A program made the position numbers and the translations under genes. The notes beneath the pieces were generated by a model, which made no database searches, had not been told where the DNA came from, and worked only from the letters and a program-made list of their open reading frames with translations. Shown piece by piece: positions 5,759-6,646 of a DNA stretch of 6,646 nucleotides. This DNA is from Hyphomicrobiales bacterium (GTDB lineage Bacteria > Pseudomonadota > Alphaproteobacteria > Rhizobiales > Afifellaceae). The first letter of the stretch is position 1. Each line of letters starts with the position of its first letter. The stretch spans positions 1-6,646 of the forward strand of contig JACCSN010000836.1 in the NCBI GenBank assembly GCA_013812985.1. Reading direction: 5' to 3'.

Positions 5759-6646
5759 TCAGGCCACCCGCGCCGGGCGCAGGGGCTCCGCATCCTCCTC
5801 CGGCGGCGGAATGGCGCCCTTGCGCTCGACGATCAGGCGATAGGCCTCCGGCTCGCGATGCTTGGCGAAATTGAAGATGGTCTCGCGATAGCGCTTGCCG
5901 AGATCGAGGTCGCAGCGGGCTGTGATGATCTCGTCTTCAAGCGAGACCGCCTGGGCGACGATTTCGCCGGACGGCGCGACGATGACGCTCTGCCCGACCA
6001 TTTTGGAGCCTTCCTCGTTGCCGCATTTCGCGGTGCCGACCACCCACGTGGAGTTCTGGTAGGCTCCGGCCTGCATCGACAGGTGATTGTGGAAGCTGGT
6101 CAGCCCGTCGATATCGGGGTGGCCGGTATGGTCGAACGGCGTGTTGTATCCGAGCATGACCATTTCGACGCCCTGCAGGCCCATCACGCGGTAGGTTTCG
6201 GGCCAGCGGCGGTCGTTGCAGATGCACATGCCCATGACGCCGCCAAAGCCGCGCCAGACGGGAAAGCCGTAATCGCCGGGCTCGAAATAGCGCTTTTCCA
6301 GGTGCTGGTGCGCACGGTTTGGTTGCGGCTCCGAATGACCGGGCAGGTGCACCTTGCGGTATTTGCCGATGATACGGCCGGCGCGATCGACCAGGATCGA
6401 AGTGTTGAAGCGGCGCTTGCGCCCGGCCTCCTCGGCCAGTTCCGCGTAACCCAGATAGAAGCCGATGCCGAGTTTCTTGGCTTCCTCGAACAGGGGAGCG
6501 GTATCCGGCCCCGGCATGTCGCGCTCAAAAAAGCTGTCAAGCTCCGCCTCATCCTCGATCAGCCAGCGCGGAAAGAACGTGGTGAGCGCCAGCTCGGTGA
6601 AGACGACCAGCTCGGCGCCGCGCCCCTTCGCCTCGCGCATCAGGGC
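5759..6646 (-). CDS. N-carbamoyl-D-amino acid amidohydrolase (5' partial)
   Basis: This nitrilase-superfamily enzyme (D-carbamoylase) hydrolyses N-carbamoyl-D-amino acids to D-amino acids, CO2 and ammonia. The reading frame runs off the right edge; about 29 N-terminal residues are missing compared with the Agrobacterium enzyme. Numbering from the Met at 6640, the catalytic triad is Glu16 (FTELAL), Lys96 (KYRKVH) and Cys141 (CICNDRRWPE). The spacings of 80 and 45 residues equal those of Agrobacterium Glu47, Lys127 and Cys172. His98, His113 and His184 match its functionally important His129, His144 and His215, and the Arg pair after the nucleophile (Arg144, Arg145) that binds the substrate carboxylate is kept. 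Long blocks such as LALTTFFPRW, RRFNTSILVD and HLEKRYFEPGD agree with the Agrobacterium protein as I remember it. The C terminus carries an extra tail of about 20 residues (PPPEEDAEPLRPARVA). It is the first visible gene of the minus-strand unit with the hydantoinase; promoter and true start lie outside the window. Confidence 0.93.
   Translation of the reverse strand, partial: ALMREAKGRGAELVVFTELALTTFFPRWLIEDEAELDSFFERDMPGPDTAPLFEEAKKLGIGFYLGYAELAEEAGRKRRFNTSILVDRAGRIIGKYRKVHLPGHSEPQPNRAHQHLEKRYFEPGDYGFPVWRGFGGVMGMCICNDRRWPETYRVMGLQGVEMVMLGYNTPFDHTGHPDIDGLTSFHNHLSMQAGAYQNSTWVVGTAKCGNEEGSKMVGQSVIVAPSGEIVAQAVSLEDEIITARCDLDLGKRYRETIFNFAKHREPEAYRLIVERKGAIPPPEEDAEPLRPARVA

Noticed and set aside
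5719..5793. 25-residue N-terminal extension of the hydantoinase frame
   Set aside because: It overlaps the carbamoylase end, is unlike the family N terminus, and the ATG at 5718 has a good ribosome binding site and begins MSTVIKGGTIV as expected.
4780..5874. 364-codon open frame on the plus strand
   Set aside because: It is antisense to the hydantoinase and carbamoylase genes, whose catalytic residues are all intact; its translation is Arg/Gly/His-rich with no recognisable motif. It is a shadow of high-GC codon use.

Overview
The window is a GC-rich bacterial stretch carrying a small-molecule amide and ureide catabolism locus. It most resembles a soil alphaproteobacterium of the Bradyrhizobium/Rhizobiales type. 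The clues are high GC with GTG and TTG starts, an N-carbamoyl-D-amino acid amidase very close to the well-known Agrobacterium enzyme, and an intergenic palindromic repeat pair of the kind I associate with Bradyrhizobiaceae. The taxonomic call is inference from remembered sequences, not from a search.

Layout, read mainly on the minus strand from the right edge: (1) an N-carbamoyl-D-amino acid amidohydrolase of the nitrilase superfamily, 5' end cut by the window (5759-6646); (2) a hydantoinase/dihydropyrimidinase (4261-5718), 40 bases downstream; (3) a 187-base gap holding two oppositely oriented copies of a palindromic repeat; (4) an ornithine cyclodeaminase/mu-crystallin family NAD(P)-dependent protein (3060-4073). 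A DUF3830 cyclophilin-like protein lies on the plus strand (2601-3014) and converges on gene 4. It is divergent, across a 308-base gene-free region, from (5) a CE4 deacetylase of the Helicobacter PgdA-like type (1387-2292, TTG start). That gene is followed by (6) a small unrecognised CxxC protein (1043-1354) and (7) a CobW/P47K-family GTPase (51-1031). A further gene may begin at the left edge with a GTGA overlap (1-54).

Working model (inference): the hydantoinase opens a cyclic ureide such as a 5-substituted hydantoin or dihydropyrimidine to an N-carbamoyl amino acid. The amidase removes the carbamoyl group to give a D-amino acid, CO2 and ammonia. The cyclodeaminase/imine-reductase-like enzyme may process the amino acid further. 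The CE4 enzyme could be a second C-N hydrolase for a related cyclic or acylated substrate. Hydantoinase and CE4 enzyme are both expected to be metal-dependent, so the CobW GTPase and its small cysteine-containing neighbour are good candidates for a dedicated metal-delivery module. No hydantoin racemase, transporter or transcription regulator is visible; these could lie outside the window.

I saw no rRNA, tRNA, CRISPR array, insertion sequence or phage gene. Several long open frames on the plus strand are antisense shadows of the minus-strand genes in this GC-rich DNA.
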